This document shows, in pieces, positions 1-13,493 of a DNA stretch of 64,000 bases. A program made the translations under genes and the position numbers. The notes under the pieces are model-generated. The model saw only the letters and a program-made list of their open reading frames with translations. It made no database searches and was not told the origin of the DNA. Origin of the DNA: Diogma glabrata. Its lineage: Eukaryota > Arthropoda > Insecta > Diptera > Cylindrotomidae. The DNA lies in NCBI GenBank assembly GCA_963693315.1, contig OY856188.1, positions 157,986,694-158,050,693 on the forward strand. Direction: 5' to 3'. Numbering within the stretch: the first letter of the stretch is position 1; every line of letters begins with the position of its first letter.

Positions 1-1870
1 TATAAGAAGGTTGGCTTTCATATCAAACATTTGCATTATAATGCTTATACCAACAAGATGAGCGGACTATAATTAATTTATTAACTAAAATTAAATGGAG
101 ATGTCATCATTTTGACAAGAACCTCAAAACAAATGGAACCGAATTTTTATTAAATTCTGTTTCTCGGTAGATGTTGGTAATTCACCTGTTCTATCTGATT
201 GTCGAACAAGCTAGCCAACGTTACTCAACCTAACCCGCTCAACCAACGATGCTGTAAGTTTATCCATGAATGTTTTATCTTGGCTTCGATTTAATTCTTT
301 TTTTTCGAATTGTAAGTTAAATTTTCGGTAAAGGGCAGGCCAAGCTCGAATTTGGACCGTATACCAGCTGGACGACTATTGTAGCTCGTATCAAAATATA
401 TTATTGGTATTGCAGGTATTCGTTCCGATATATTTTATCGAATTAATTGGAATATAAAAAGGTAACCATAATTGTCAAAAAAATTCGCAACATAAAAATG
501 AACAAATTTTATTGTTTTATTTTGTATCTATTCAATATTTGGGATAGCGAAATAATATTTTCTTCATAGGTTATCTCCTTTAAAATAAGTATTAACAAAA
601 TATATATATTTATACTTTTTATAAATTCATTTTAATTCTGACAATAAAATAATTCACTGCAAAAACCTATTAAGTGTATTAACCAAAAATAGAAAAATTA
701 TAAATAGTGGCTTGTTTCAAGTGTGTTTGAGTGTGGGCCTGAATGTGGATGATGGTCAAAGAAACAAACTGTCTTGAAACGTCAATGTTTATCGCCAACT
801 GTACAAGAATGTTGGTTTTCATATCAAACATCTGCTTTATAATGATTATACAAAAGCGAGAAGAATTTGATTAATTTTGTCAAATAAAATTAATTGGATA
901 GGTAATCATTAGGACCAGGACCTCAAATCAAATAGCATCGAATGTTTAAGATCGGTTTATTTGTTTTATAATTCATCTGTTTTACCTGATTGTTGAACAA
1001 TATGGACATCTTTACTCAAACTAACCAACACAACAAACGATGCCTTAAGTTTATTCATAAACATTTTATCTTGGCTTCGATTTAATTCTTCATTGAATTG
1101 TATTTTAAATAGTTAATTGATTAACGAAGCGATCGAACAGTTTTTCCGGGAAAGATGATAGAACTGTTTTGATTGAATTTGGTTATTTATTTGTCATCGG
1201 TAATTAAAGATCTTTGCAAACATGGATATGATCCTAAACCAAACCTAAATTTATTCTTGAGGGATGATGCTTATAACTCGTATCAAAATATGTTGTTGGT
1301 CGTATTAGGTCAAAAATGATATATATTCTCTCCGATATATTTTATGGACTTAATCAGAATATTCAAATGTAATAATAAATGTCAACAATTCGCAACAAAT
1401 TTTATTATAATATATTTTTATTTTTGTTGTCTAGTTAAGTTATAAAACTGTTTAGACCAAATATTTAAACATGTAACATTTAACCCGTTTTCTTCTATAG
1501 TTCTCCAAACTGTGCCTTGTAAAAACGTACGTAAGAACTGAATCACTGGCAATAGAATCACGTCATTTTGGGGTTTTACATTTTTTTTTGTTCATACAAT
1601 ATTTGAGATATCAAAATTAATATTTTCTTCATCGGTCCTCTCCTCTAAAAATAATAACAAAATACATATAGTTACCAATTTTTTTATTTTGAACTTAATT
1701 GTTTTTTTTGCTATATGGGCATGGATATAGGTATGGGTGTATGTGTGCATGTGTGTGCGTGTGGGTGTAGGTGTGTGTGTGGGTGTGTGGGTTTGTGAGA
1801 GTAGGAGGTGCGAGGGCGTGTGAATGTGTGTTTGAATGTGGGGTTGGACAAAAAGGACATGCTGATAGCG
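1..1870. repeat. Diverged tandem duplication of ~800 bp
   Basis: Two diverged copies lie head to tail, about 1-790 and 803-1870. Matching blocks keep the same order: 8-60 with 809-865 (ggttggctttcatatcaaac / tgttggttttcatatcaaac), 243-300 with 1028-1090 (ttttatcttggcttcgattt in both), 387-470 with 1275-1380, and 530-600 with 1590-1660 (atattttcttcat in both). The second copy carries extra GT-rich sequence near 1720-1850. No convincing coding frame is visible. From 1871 to 2098 I see nothing else. Confidence 0.7.
1718..1860. repeat. GT-rich low-complexity tract
   Basis: An impure (TG)n/(GTGG)n tract lies inside the second copy of the duplication. The short frames here on both strands are simply repeat translations and not genes. 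Confidence 0.7.
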
Positions 1871-2098
1871 TTCTTTTGACTAGGGGGTCGCCAGAGTCTC
1901 ATTATTTCACTTGTCTTTTTTCATTTCCGTATGAGTCATGTCTTTTGCGTACATTTTCGTATTTGTTCTGGAGTAGCAGGAATCACAATTCGATCCCAAT
2001 GCTGTCGCTAGTCAGGAGCATATAAATAAACCTCAACCAGTTACGCGACCTGCTATGCCTATTCGTTGTTCTGCAACGAAGAAAGCGCTTCATTACTT

Positions 2099-2905
2099 TA
2101 GTGGAGTCATTTTAGTAAAAAAAAGTAATATATTTGATGTAAGAGCAAAGTTGAATTTTTTTTTTGTTTCATGATAGGGACATAAAAGTTAGTGGGCATG
2201 TAATTATTTAGCAAATTTGGAGGTCCGGAAGGGCCTCAAAAATGGCAAAAACTGGTTTTTTGGTGTTTTTTGAGTAGGTCGCTCTTCACTATTTTTGAAA
2301 TATTTCTAGCTGTAATGATCATAAAAAAAAAATGGAAAATGTTTGTGATTAAATTTCAAATCCATCTAGGGGGGTTAGGTACTTTAAAAGTGTAACCTAA
2401 CCTCAAAAAACCGAATCGCGTGACTTTTTTTTTTTTTACTAAATTTATGATAAGGGGTGGAAAAATTGTCCAATTTTCATGAAAATTTCAGGGAACATGT
2501 ATTTTAATAGTCTTAATATGGGATTTAATTTTTATGAAAAAATTTTAATTTTTTCGTCCACAATTTGCATTTTTCGTTAAATTTGGCAAATGGTGCCATT
2601 TTATGAGAAGTCATCCAAAATAAATTTTTTTTTTAATCTGTACTGTTTTTTAACTTCTTTAACTTAAGTATAATTAAAATTATGTTGCCTTAATTTATAT
2701 GCCCATTTTTGGGCATGAAAAGAAAAATTAATTTTTGCACTTTTTTAACATTTTACCATTTATACGGTGTTATTTATCCTAATTATCATGTATTTTGCAT
2801 AAAAGTGAAATATGCAATTCAAATTAATAAAAAATATTTTTTAAAATTATACATAACCTACAAAACTTTTTTTTCTTGCAATGCCCTAAATTGCTTTTGG
2901 TAAAT
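2099..2905 (+). repeat. Left arm of inverted-repeat element
   Basis: Pairs with 20341-21143. The short frame at 2709-2903 recurs on the other arm (20349-20552, opposite strand) only because the arms are copies. It is AT-rich and not a likely gene. From 2906 to 3289 the element's spacer is AT-rich with no gene. Confidence 0.75.
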
Positions 2906-3362
2906 AATTAAAATGTTATTACAATTATTGTAAATATTTGATATAAGATTTTGAAAAAATGTAATATTCAATTTTTTCCAAACATATAAAATACACAGCA
3001 TAAATAATTTTACGCCAATTATGTTTAATTGAAAATTCTATATGTGTTATTATGCTTTTCCATATTATTCACTGTTTGTGTGCTTTTATCACTTTTGAAT
3101 TAAAATGCAATATTTAAAAATATACTTTTTGCTGTTTATTTTTAAAATTTTTACTTTATTAATAATAATATAAACTTCCTTATAGTAACAATTTGAATTT
3201 GATTTTTTATTTTATTGAATATCGATTTCGACTTACGTCATCCTCAGTTTAAATTATTATTACAATATTTGCTTAAACTATTAGTTATATTTTTTTTTTT
3301 TTTTTAATAAAATGTGTTGTGTAATAGGGTTTAGAATATGTGTCACAACACATAAATACCTT

Positions 3363-4663
3363 TTAAGACCTAGGTCTAGACCTGGGTCCCACAACAATTG
3401 GCGTTCTGAGGTGTAGATTAACGCTTTTTTTAAACATCTGTGGGTTGAAGCCACCTGAGACTAAGTGTTCCGGCAAACTATTCCATTTGTACGCAGTTCG
3501 GACAAAGAAGTCTCTCTGCGATCTGCCAGTATGACAGCGCGGGATCTTTACCGTTTCACTGGTTGCGGCAGCCGTTTGCCGAGTGGAACGGGGGTAAGAA
3601 TAAGTTTGAGGCATGATGCCGCTGATTTCATCTGAGCACTGCTGATGACGATATTTGTAAAATACAACGAGGTCAGCAACAGTGCGACGATGTTGTAGGG
3701 AATCAAGTTTTGATGTCAAAGTTCGATCACCTACAATTCGTATAGCTCGCTTTTGAACAGAGTCCAAGAGGGCCAAGATGGAAACAGAGGCAGTACCCCA
3801 AACTTGACAGCAGTACTCCATACAGGGACGAATATAGGACTTATAAACATGGAGCAATTGGTATGGAGTGAAAAATTTTTTGCATCTATTTAGGAGGCCG
3901 AGTTTTTTAGACGCGCTTTTTGCCATCGCCATTACATGATCGTTCCAGAGTAGGTCATTTGAAACTGTGACACCCAATAAACGAATGTTTTTACATTCAC
4001 CTATTGGTTCATCACACATACTAAATAAAATATCTTTGGGGAACTCGGTCTTTAATCTGGAAACAATCAACAGCTGTGTTTTGGTGGAGTTGAAATTGAC
4101 AAGGTTTTGGTCACCCCAGTCGGCGACTTTATTCAGGTCTTTGTTCACGTTTATGGCAGCGTCTCTCCGGGCAGGATTAATTCGTTCGTGCATTTTACCT
4201 TTTGAAGGAAGGGGCTCGAACGACTTGTGCAGAGTACTATCATCTGCAAAACTATTTATTGGGTTGCTGGTGATTTTCAACAATTCGTTGATATAAATCA
4301 AAAATAGGGTTGGGGACAATACTGAGCCTTGGGGTACACCAGCGTTAATTAGTTTAGACTCAGAAGAATATCCGTCTAAGGTTACCGAAATGTATCGGTC
4401 GGATAGAAAATTTTGAATCAGCTTCACAACATTGGGATGAAAACCGTACGCAACGAGCTTGTTGATTAAGTTGGCATGCCAGACTCGATCGAATGCCTTG
4501 GAGATGTCTAAAGCGATAACGTATGTTTCACCACCTTTATCAAGTATGCTGTTCCAACAATGCGCTACATAGTTTAATAGATCGGTAGTTGATCTTTTGT
4601 TTCGAAAACCGTATTGGCTGTCGGATATTAAATGATTTTCTTCCAGAAATTTTGAAATATGTG
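3363..4663 (-). pseudogene. J1 ORF, 3' half: catalytic reverse transcriptase and C-terminus
   Basis: This continues the J1 frame. The RT core motifs are visible: SQYGFRNKRSTTDLL, ALDISKAFDRVWH, GVPQGSVLSPTLFL and the catalytic FADDS near 4240-4255, a variant of the YADD box common in Jockey/CR1 elements. The thumb and C-terminal region follows (RPCMEYCCQVWG, QKRAIRIVG, LDSLQHRR). It ends in a stop at 3363, a short 3' UTR and an A tail. Open at 4663, it is cut by the BEL LTR. No frameshift is seen in this half. The whole ORF is dead only because of the two insertions. Confidence 0.88.
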
Positions 4664-6241
4664 TGTCGGGTTCCCCAGAATGGCAGCGGACTGTATAATT
4701 AATTATTGATCGATGATGATGCTTAATAAGACTGGTGGAAACCGACAGATGAAAAAGTTAACTGGAACTCAAAATAAGAATTCACTGTAGGTGTTTGATG
4801 ATGATGTTGCTAGTAATCGCCCAACAACAAGGCATAATCTTCCAAGTCACTCAAAAACTTCAATTTTGATGATAAAATTCGAAAATAATTTTACTGCAGG
4901 TGTCGATGACGATGATAAAAATGCTCGCCTAACAACAAGGCATAAGTTCCAATTAATAATATAACACTGCAATAATTCGATGGTAAGTTCAATATAATTT
5001 TACTGCAGGAGTCGATGACGATGATATAAATGCTCGCCTAACAACAAGGCATAGATTCCACTTAATAAAATAATGCTGCAGTAATTCGATGGTAATATCA
5101 ATGTAATTTTTACTGCAGGTGTCGATGATGATGATATAAATGCTCGCCTAACAACAAGGCATAGATTCCACTTAATAAAATAATGCTGCAGTAATTCGAT
5201 GGTAATATCAATGTAATTTTTACTGCAGGTGTCGATGATGATGATGTAAATGCTCGCCTAAACAACAAGGCATAGATTCCACTTAATAAAATAATGCTGC
5301 AGTAATTCGATGGTAATATCAATGTAATTTTTACTGCAGGTGTTGATGACGATGATGTAAATGCTCGCCTAAACAACAAGGCATAGGTTCCAATTAGTAA
5401 TATAACACTGCAATAATTCGATGGTAAGTTCAATATAATTTTACTGCAGGTGTCGATGATGATGATATAAATGCTCGCCTCACAACTTATCGTACAGCTG
5501 CAGCAAATGGTGGTAAAATCACAATGGCGGAGCAACTTTTATTTAGACATTTTTATTTTTAACTAAAAAACTATTTTGAACACATTTTTTTATTCCGACA
5601 ACAAAGTCAACAAATTTATATCTAATCACAATGAACATAAATAAAAATAAGAAAAAGGGCGAGTTCCATGAAAATATCCTATATATATATCACCCACAAT
5701 ATCTTTCTAGCGATAGCAGTGCCATGAAGTTCAAGCCGTGAATTATTTTATGTTGCTCAAATTATTATTAATGAAAAAAATACTGGGTTTTAATTTTGTA
5801 CTTGTTGGTTCACCTGATAACCAGCAAAGTTACATGTCAAAATGACAAGTAGATTTGGTAAACAAAAACATTCGGGTAGTATGACAAATATCTATATAAA
5901 TATATTTTTAGAAATGAAATACTGCTTTTTATCCTTTTTTCCAGAGATGCTGTGGCTGATATTTATATTATTTGGAACGCTGACGAAAATAATTGAGTTA
6001 ACTTCAACAATTGATGTAAGTTCTTAACCTATAATATCTTTACAAATAATAATTATCATTAATAAATATTTTATATTTTACAGATAAATGAAACAAAAAA
6101 AAAACTAATTAGGAACAACATTAGTAACATAGGCTGGAAACTAGATTGACGATGGAGAAGGCGGTCTTGGGTAATTATGAGTTTTTTTTGCATAACAAAT
6201 TTTTGGTATTTATTTCCAGACTACCGTATCCAGCGTCAACA
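4664..6241 (-). repeat. BEL 3' LTR (1,578 bp)
   Basis: Direct repeat of 13844-15422. It is long for a BEL element and contains a ~110-bp tandem array. The frames at 5110-5535 and 5842-6027 recur identically in the other LTR and are repeat artefacts. Confidence 0.95.
4892..5490. repeat. ~110-bp tandem repeat inside BEL 3' LTR
   Basis: The anchor TACTGCAGG recurs at 4892, 5001, 5111, 5221, 5332 and 5442, spacing 109-111 bp, followed each time by a GTCGATGA..GATGAT block and AACAAGGCATA. That is five full units plus a partial one. The same array is in the 5' LTR. Confidence 0.9.
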
Positions 6242-6252
6242 CATTCCCCACC
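6242..6252 (-). promoter_or_regulatory. BEL polypurine tract
   Basis: Immediately before the 3' LTR the minus strand reads GGTGGGGAATG, the expected place for the plus-strand primer. It is short and has two T interruptions. Confidence 0.6.
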
Positions 6253-8245
6253 GTTAAAGTATGACTTTAACAATAATTCGATGACAAAAAAAAAGATTTT
6301 TACTTTAACTAGTATAATTGAATATAATTCTTAGACTAAAATTACTAGTAGCTAGCCTAACTTAATACAAAACGTAATAATAACAATAATAATATGATCG
6401 TACAGATCATAATCAAATGATGAATTAAAGTTTAAACATAATTAATCAATGTACTATATCCACACACAATAATTAATGTATGAGACTAACCGACGAATAA
6501 TAAAATGTATCGATAACAACTATTAATTTTGAGTTTTCATTTAAACGTACTCAATTGAGAATGAATAATGATACTAGACAAATAGGTTCAAGGCAAACTA
6601 ATCATCACTGATCTGTGATGATAATGGGTTTAGGTCGCCCCTGTGATCAGATTGATCAAGAAATGACAACATAACATGACGAAAAATTCATAAATGGATG
6701 AACTATATGAACTCCACCTGTATGTATTGACGACTCTAACAGAATACTGATAATTTTTATCATGGAATAAACGACGAACTAGATCCGTATGTGTGCGTAG
6801 CAACCGAAGAACTGGATCATGAAAGTAAATGACGAATTAGATCCGTATGTGTGCATAGCAACCGAAGAACTGGATCATGAAATAAACGACGAAATAGATC
6901 CGTATGTGTGCGTAGCAACCGAAGAACTGGATCATGATACTCATTTAAAAACGATAAGAATAAGCGCTTTGGATGACGAATACAACAACGCGCATATTGA
7001 CTTGTGAAGGACACCGTGATTTGATTATCGTGGCATCAGCTTAGAAGAACTACTACAAAAATTTTAGATTACCCATGATGTGGGATCACCAAAGGGAAAA
7101 TATGGGTAATACTGTCATTGTTAACAGTTTTAGCAACTGACATGAACTCGATGTGACTAATTATGTGACAACCCTAAGCATACATCCTAGGATTTAATGA
7201 TTTACTGACAGTCATTTATACCCTTTCAAAGGAAAGATATATTGAATCACAAATATTTCTCATTTATCAATGTTGTTCGAAGGTTTTATGTTCCAATGAA
7301 AGCAAGCTCGCCATGAAGATGCGTAGCAGCCCACTGAGGCCATATATGACATGTATCTTTATGATCACAACTGCGATATAACCGTCACCTGTACATGGTA
7401 CGAGAAAAACCATGATAATTGTACATATGGACTCAAGACTTAAGTAGAAGCGGAGTGCCTTTTAATAACAATCACTTAGTGAAAGCATCACCATGCGTGG
7501 TACATAGTTGAACAAAACTCCCGCCGAACAAGCTTTAGGTTTAAGGTAATTATAGTGAAATAAAACCCACTAGTAGACACAGCAATTTTACACTGTGTGG
7601 ACATAGCTTGATGACAAATTCTCTCAAGAGATAAGTTTGAGTATGCTTCGAATAACAATATTCGAAGCAACATTTTTGTTAATACACTCCAATGAGAGGT
7701 ATGTGCATAGCTTGAGGAATGAATCATTCAGTTTAAGAGAAGACACATATTGTGTTTGTCTCTTAGGTAATGCGACTTTTGAATGTGCCGCAGATCATAG
7801 ATTGAAAAATTTGTCGAAGATTACATAACGCTGAAGATTAACGATTTTCGAGTAATATGGGAAACGATAGGACACGTCAAAATATTGCAAATGTTGGTAT
7901 ATGTCAAAAACATTTGACTTGTTTATAGGTGTATGAAGTAATATTATTCTTATCAATAACGATGTGTTACTGAGGAATGGAATTTACGACGAACCGTTTG
8001 ATCCTTTCTTATTTTCGTAATCGGTAGCATTGCAGCTATCGGTACGAAATATTCAAAGAGGTTTGAAAATATAGTCTGGAGAGTTACTAGTGCGAAACGA
8101 TGGATTACTCGATATATGGAGTGGCAGATCAGACTATTACAACTGTGTTTGTGAACCTACCCACGACCGATTCACGAGATAGAATATTTGGCTCTTTTTG
8201 AAGACATGGATGTTTCAAATAGCTTGGACATCAAAGAGTGACAGA
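6253..8245. other. BEL 3' region: no env in sense; decayed frame-like stretches antisense
   Basis: About 2 kb between pol and the 3' LTR has no long sense ORF. On the plus strand (antisense to the element) there are peptide-like stretches with repeated stops, for example around 6766-7007, 7330-7440 and 8025-8215, including Cys- and Trp-rich pieces. I do not recognise the family. Confidence 0.5.
6759..6936 (+). repeat. 57-bp tandem repeat, three copies, 19-codon period
   Basis: Units start at 6759, 6816 and 6874, with ATCATGA recurring at 6931. Each has GATCCGTATGTGTGC and AACCGAAGAACTGG. On the plus strand copies read a 19-residue acidic unit (NDELDPYVCVATEELDHE), because 57 is a multiple of three. 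Confidence 0.85.
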
Positions 8246-11200
8246 TCACGGTTCTACACTCGTCTCCGAAGAGTCATTGGAGGCGTCTATGGGAAGGACG
8301 CTGATGCGGTTGACCGCTCGTTTGGTTTCAGAATGTGATGTTTTAATGGACACGACGCGGACAATATTGTCCTTCCCTGGATGCAATTTAGTGATACGGC
8401 CAAGACTCCATTTTAATGGTGGCAAATTGTCATCATGCAGAAGGACTAGAGACCCAACTTGTAGCTTGAACGATTCTTTGTTCCACTTGCTTTTTCGCTG
8501 CAATTCGGACAAATATTCCAAATGCCAACGATCCCAAAAGCGCTGCGTGAACTGCTGGATTCTCTGAAATTTGGACAGCCAGTTGGGGTTGATGTCGAGT
8601 ATAGACGGTTCTGGTATGGCGACTAGAGGAGTCCCGATCAAAAAAATGACCTGGTGAAAGAACTGAAAAGTCTGATGGATCATCTGACATGGGGGTCAAT
8701 GGACGGGAATTCAAGCATGCTTCCACTTGAGTGGTTAATGTGAGGAATTCTTCGGTTGAGAACGTCGATGTTCCAATGATTCGTTTTAAGTGATGCTTGG
8801 CGCTCTTAATCGCGGCTTCCCAAAGACCAGCGAAGTGAGGACTTCGTGGAGGAATGGTGGACCATTCAATATTGAGTGTCGTGCAAAATTGAGTGGTTGA
8901 CTCTTGAAATGTTTGAGATAAAAATAATTTTCTTAAGTCTTGTAGTTCTGATCTAGCCCCGATGAAATTGGTTGCGTTGTCGGAATAGATTTTACTGCAA
9001 ATACCGCGCCTGGAAACAAACCTTCGAAGACAAGCAAGAAACGCTTCAGTTGTGGAGTTGAACACGATTTCCAAGTGAACGGCCTTGGTTGCAAAACAAA
9101 CGAATAAACAGATGTAACATTTAATTTTATTCTTAGCTCTCACAGACGGCAGTAGAAGAAAAGGTCCACAAAAATCAAGCCCAATAATGGAGAACGCACG
9201 CTCACATCTCGTGACTCTATCAGTGGGGAGATCACCCATGATCTGATGTCGGATTTGAGGCCTAACTCGGAAACAACGTATGCAATTGTGAACAATGGAT
9301 CTGCACAAGTTTCTACCACCGACAATCCAATATGACAGTCGAAGATTGTATAAGAGTGCTTGTGGGCCCGCATGCAGCAGTCTTAAATGTTCATGGCGTG
9401 CGAGTAATATACTTAGCTGATGCCGTCCGGGTAATAAAATGGGATGTTTTTGATCGTTGGTGATTGCGGCGTTATTGAGACGGCCCCCTACTCGAAGTAC
9501 ACCTTGATTATCTAGAAACACGGACAATGAATGCAGTGCGCTTTTGGATGACAGACCTTTGTTTTTGTTCAGTGCTTTAATGTCCTCAGCGTAATGTTGA
9601 TGCTGAACCACCTTTATCAATATCGTAGCAGCACCTTTGATTTCTGCAGGGTTAATCGACAGAGAACATGAAGCTTGCCGATGCGTTTTGGTTTTTGCAT
9701 TATTAATAAATCTCAAAATATAGGACACCACACGAAGTAACCGGGTGAGTGATTGAAACCTCTGAAAAATAGCACCAGGTTCGTGATCTTGATTAACCAG
9801 AATGGTACTTGATTGTTTGCGTAAGTCAAGAGCCAATAGGTCCGAAGAGCACTGTTCAATTGTATCTGCAACCCACTGGGTCATAGATCGCTTTAAATAC
9901 TCAGGACCGCGCCACCAAAGAGAAGTAGATGCAAATTGGGATGGCATGAGACCACGGGAGACACTGTCAGCAGGATTTTCTTTGGAACGCACGTAATACC
10001 AATCGTTTGAAGATGTTAGTTGTTGAATCTTAGATATCCGGTTGGCTACAAATGTTGCATACTTGTATGCCTCAGACTTGATCCTGAACAATGTAATCTT
10101 TGAGTCAGTCCATAAGAATACAGAATTAAAAACCACTCCCATAATGGAGATGACCTTATTTACCACTTCAGACATAAGCACAGCTGCGCAAAGTTCGAGT
10201 CTAGGAATGGTCTCACGCTTCAGTGGCGCAACCTTTGATTTGGCACAAAGAAGACTAATGGTGTATTCGTTTGAAGAATTCAATGTTCGTGTGTACAGAA
10301 CACACCCATATGCTTTCTCTGAAGCATCACAGAACCCGTGTAATTCAATTTCTTTTGCATTTGGCGCTACTACTAGTCTGGGAATTGATACATGGTTTAA
10401 AGTCGACAGCTCGGACTTGAACGTGGTCCATTTGTGAGCGATATCAGCAGATAAAAGATCGTCCCACCCAATATTCTTTTGCATCCAGATTTCTTGCATA
10501 AACAATTTTGCGGTTACAATTATTGGTGAACACATGCCCAAAGGGTCAAAAAGTCTGCAGATTTCAGATAGCATTTCACGCTTGGTGCATGTCGATGAAG
10601 TTGGTAATTTATCCAGTTGTGTTTCAAGATGATCAGCATTTGTGTCCCAGAGTAATCCCAAGAGTAACGTGGTGGATGAATTTGACTGATCATCTGACGC
10701 TAATTGAGAGACATTCGAAAAGAACTTTCGTAGTTCGAAACCACCCGATTGTAGTAAATTCGTGAGATCCGTTTTCAATTGAATCGCTGCATCAAGGGAA
10801 CTTGCACCTGTTAAGACGTCATCAACGTAAAAATCCCTTTCAAGGATGCTTGATGCTATGGGAAAATTGCTACGTTCATCGTTGGCCAATTGATTCAATG
10901 TACGGGTAGCTAGAAACGGGGCGCAAGCAGTTCCATAGGTTACTGTGCGAAGAGAGAAGCTGGTTAGTTTTTCTGATGATTGACTACGCCACAATACACG
11001 TTGAAGATCTGTTTGATCATCACGCACTAATATTTGTCTGTACATTTTTGCAATATCACCGCACAATGCCACCTCATGTTTTCTGAAACGCAAAAGTATT
11101 GAGAAGAGATCCTGTTGCACTGTAGGTCCTACCATCAGACAGTCATTTAACGATAATCTTGACGAGGTGCGTGAAGACGCATTGAATACCACGCGCAATT

Positions 11201-13493
11201 TTGTAGTCGAGCTATGATCCTTAACGACACAATGATGTGGTAAATAAAACACAGGATTGATGGATGTGGGGATGGTTGGTGTCATGTGGCCCAAAGCGAG
11301 ATATTCATTCATGAATGTCCGGTATTGGACATACGTGTCTTCCGTTTTTGAAAGGCGTCTCTCGAGGGCAAAGAACTGATTCTGCGCAGAGTACTTTGAG
11401 TTACCTAAATGTGTGATATTAGGTTTAGTTGGGAGCGCGACAACATATCGTCCATTTTGAAGACGCGATACATTAGATCCGTAATGTTCTTCACACTCGA
11501 CTTCTTCCTTTGACCACACGGGTTTCGATGGACATTCTTCCAGTTCCCAAAACTGCTTGATTTGATCTTCAAGTGGGTGTGCTTCGATCATCGCTATATT
11601 GGTCTGGTGGCAACTTTGACCATGACCCTTAGAAATAGTTCTGCCACACACGACATAACCAAATTCGGTCTCATAGAATGGCGGTAGTTGGGGATGACAT
11701 CGGATCGACGGTCCCTTGAATAGTTGTTGGTATAGCTCGACTCCCAATAAAATATCAATGCAACTGGGAACATTGAATTGTGGATCAGCCAGCTCGACAG
11801 TACAAGGCAATGACAACTCAGTTGTTGATAGGTGTACTGAGGGCACTGTGCTTGTGATTTTTGGAATCACATAAAATTTGAGTTGAGCGTGAAAATCGGA
11901 CACCCGAGATGTTATTGTGAGGTATGTTTTCGAGGTGATTTGAGTTTCAGATGCTCCAATTCCTGAGATGATTTTGTTAGTTGCTAGTTCTCGAGCCCTT
12001 AATAGAGCACAGGTTTTTGAGGTAATAAAATTTATTGTGGAGCCGCTATCTAATAACGCTCTACATGGGCGGTGTAGTTCATTCTCTGAATAGACCAATA
12101 CCAATGCTGTGCCAAGCAAAACAGTATCCTTTGAGGTACTTATTGAACTTACTGAAGGATTCGGGTTGGAGTATGTAGCAGAACATGATGTGCCCTTATT
12201 AGACTCGGGATTAGACGCTTCAAGTTCGTAGCTCAGTTGTGTTGACGACGGATGAGCCGTTAGCGTGGAGCTCTCAGGAAATGTTGGTGCATTCTTGGGC
12301 GGAAAATGAAGAAGCTCATGATGCTTAAGCAGGCATTTTGTACATGACCCTTGCATACATTCGCTCAATAAGTGTCTTTCCACAAGACAATTTCCACACA
12401 ATCGTCTATCCTTTATAAAGTGAAAGCGCATTCTTGGACTCATCTTGTCACTTGAAAATGCTGGACAATCAGGCAGCATATGAGACCCCGAGGAGCAATA
12501 AGCACATTTAGACCCTTGAAGAGGTGTTGAATATACATTTGAAGTGTTTAACACTATTCGTCTTTGATCTCGTTGCACTCTTGCAGACGATTGTGACGAT
12601 AGAGGTGATAAAACGTCCAATACTCTAATGCGAGTGCGAAGCAGTTGAATGAATTCAAGAAACGACAGGATTGAATTTAGTTTAGAATTTTTTACAATAT
12701 ACACTCGCGAGGCGTCGTCTAATTTTTGTGTTAGATGATGAACCAATATTAAGTCCCAGGATGCTACATTCACATTCAAGGATTTCAATGCACCATAGTG
12801 CTTATTTGCCCTATCAACGAACATTTGAAGTGATTTAGACGACTGATCTGAAAGAGAACGTATGTTATACAGTTCGCGCGTATGATGCCTCTGTATATTA
12901 ATTTCGTTGTTAAACCGATCACACAGGGCCGCCCATGCGATCTCGTAGTTGGCAGCTGTCACGGGAAGACTTTCAATGATGTGGTATGCGGACCCAGAGC
13001 GAACGCTTGAAATCAAATATAAAAACTTGACAGTCGGTTCCAATGTTTTTGAATGAATTAAATCGATAAATATATCTCGAAAAGCTAACCATTCCGAATC
13101 TAGACCATTAAACGATGGTAATGTTATTTCCGGGAGTCTGATTCCGACAGACGGCACAGCGGCAGGATTTACTTCATGAGTGGAAGCATTGAGAAACGAT
13201 GTAGCCGCATCTTCCGACTTTTTTAGTTCGTGTACTTTATTCCGCAGCGTCGCTTCCAACATATCATAGTCATCCTCAAAAACAGACCGATCAATGGAAT
13301 TAGAGTCGTCGAATAGTTCAAACTTATTTTGTACCAGGTCATATTTATCATACACCAGCTGAATTCGTCGCAACAGTGACTCAAACCCACCGATCGAGTC
13401 GGTTGACGTGATTTTTGTTTTAAAACCCTTCAGTTGCCCCTTGAATGCAGCTCGTTGCCGTTTCAACAGTTCGATTTCGGCTGAGTCTGGCAT
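8246..13493 (-). pseudogene. BEL gag-pol polyprotein, one frameshift near the C-terminus
   Basis: This is open for 1,686 codons from ATG 13493 to 8433. Gag-like region lies at about residues 1-300 with a coiled start, then Cys-rich knuckles near 335-400. Other features are the aspartic protease (LLDSGS, D482), RT with YVDD at 889-892, RNase H (GFCDASE, D1056), and integrase with D1440, D1505 (YSDNATNF) and E1559. After GHFF the frame is lost at a run of seven T (plus-strand A run 8640-8646). The typical BEL C-terminal integrase tail (QRIQQFTQRFWDRWH, DNLPPLKWSLGRI) continues in another frame to 8246. The single indel sits in a homopolymer, so it may be a consensus error. All catalytic residues are present, so function depends on whether that indel is real. 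Confidence 0.92.

Noticed and set aside
4892..5490. CRISPR-like array
   Set aside because: Units are contiguous 110-bp tandem copies with no unique spacers, in a eukaryotic LTR.
5110..5535. 141-codon frame, identical at 14290-14715
   Set aside because: It is a read-through of the 110-bp tandem repeat in both BEL LTRs.
6253..8245. Envelope gene of the BEL element
   Set aside because: No sense ORF, signal peptide or membrane segment of adequate length is visible.
9802..10765. Plus-strand frames inside the BEL pol region
   Set aside because: They are shadows of the minus-strand pol frame, which has clear domain motifs.
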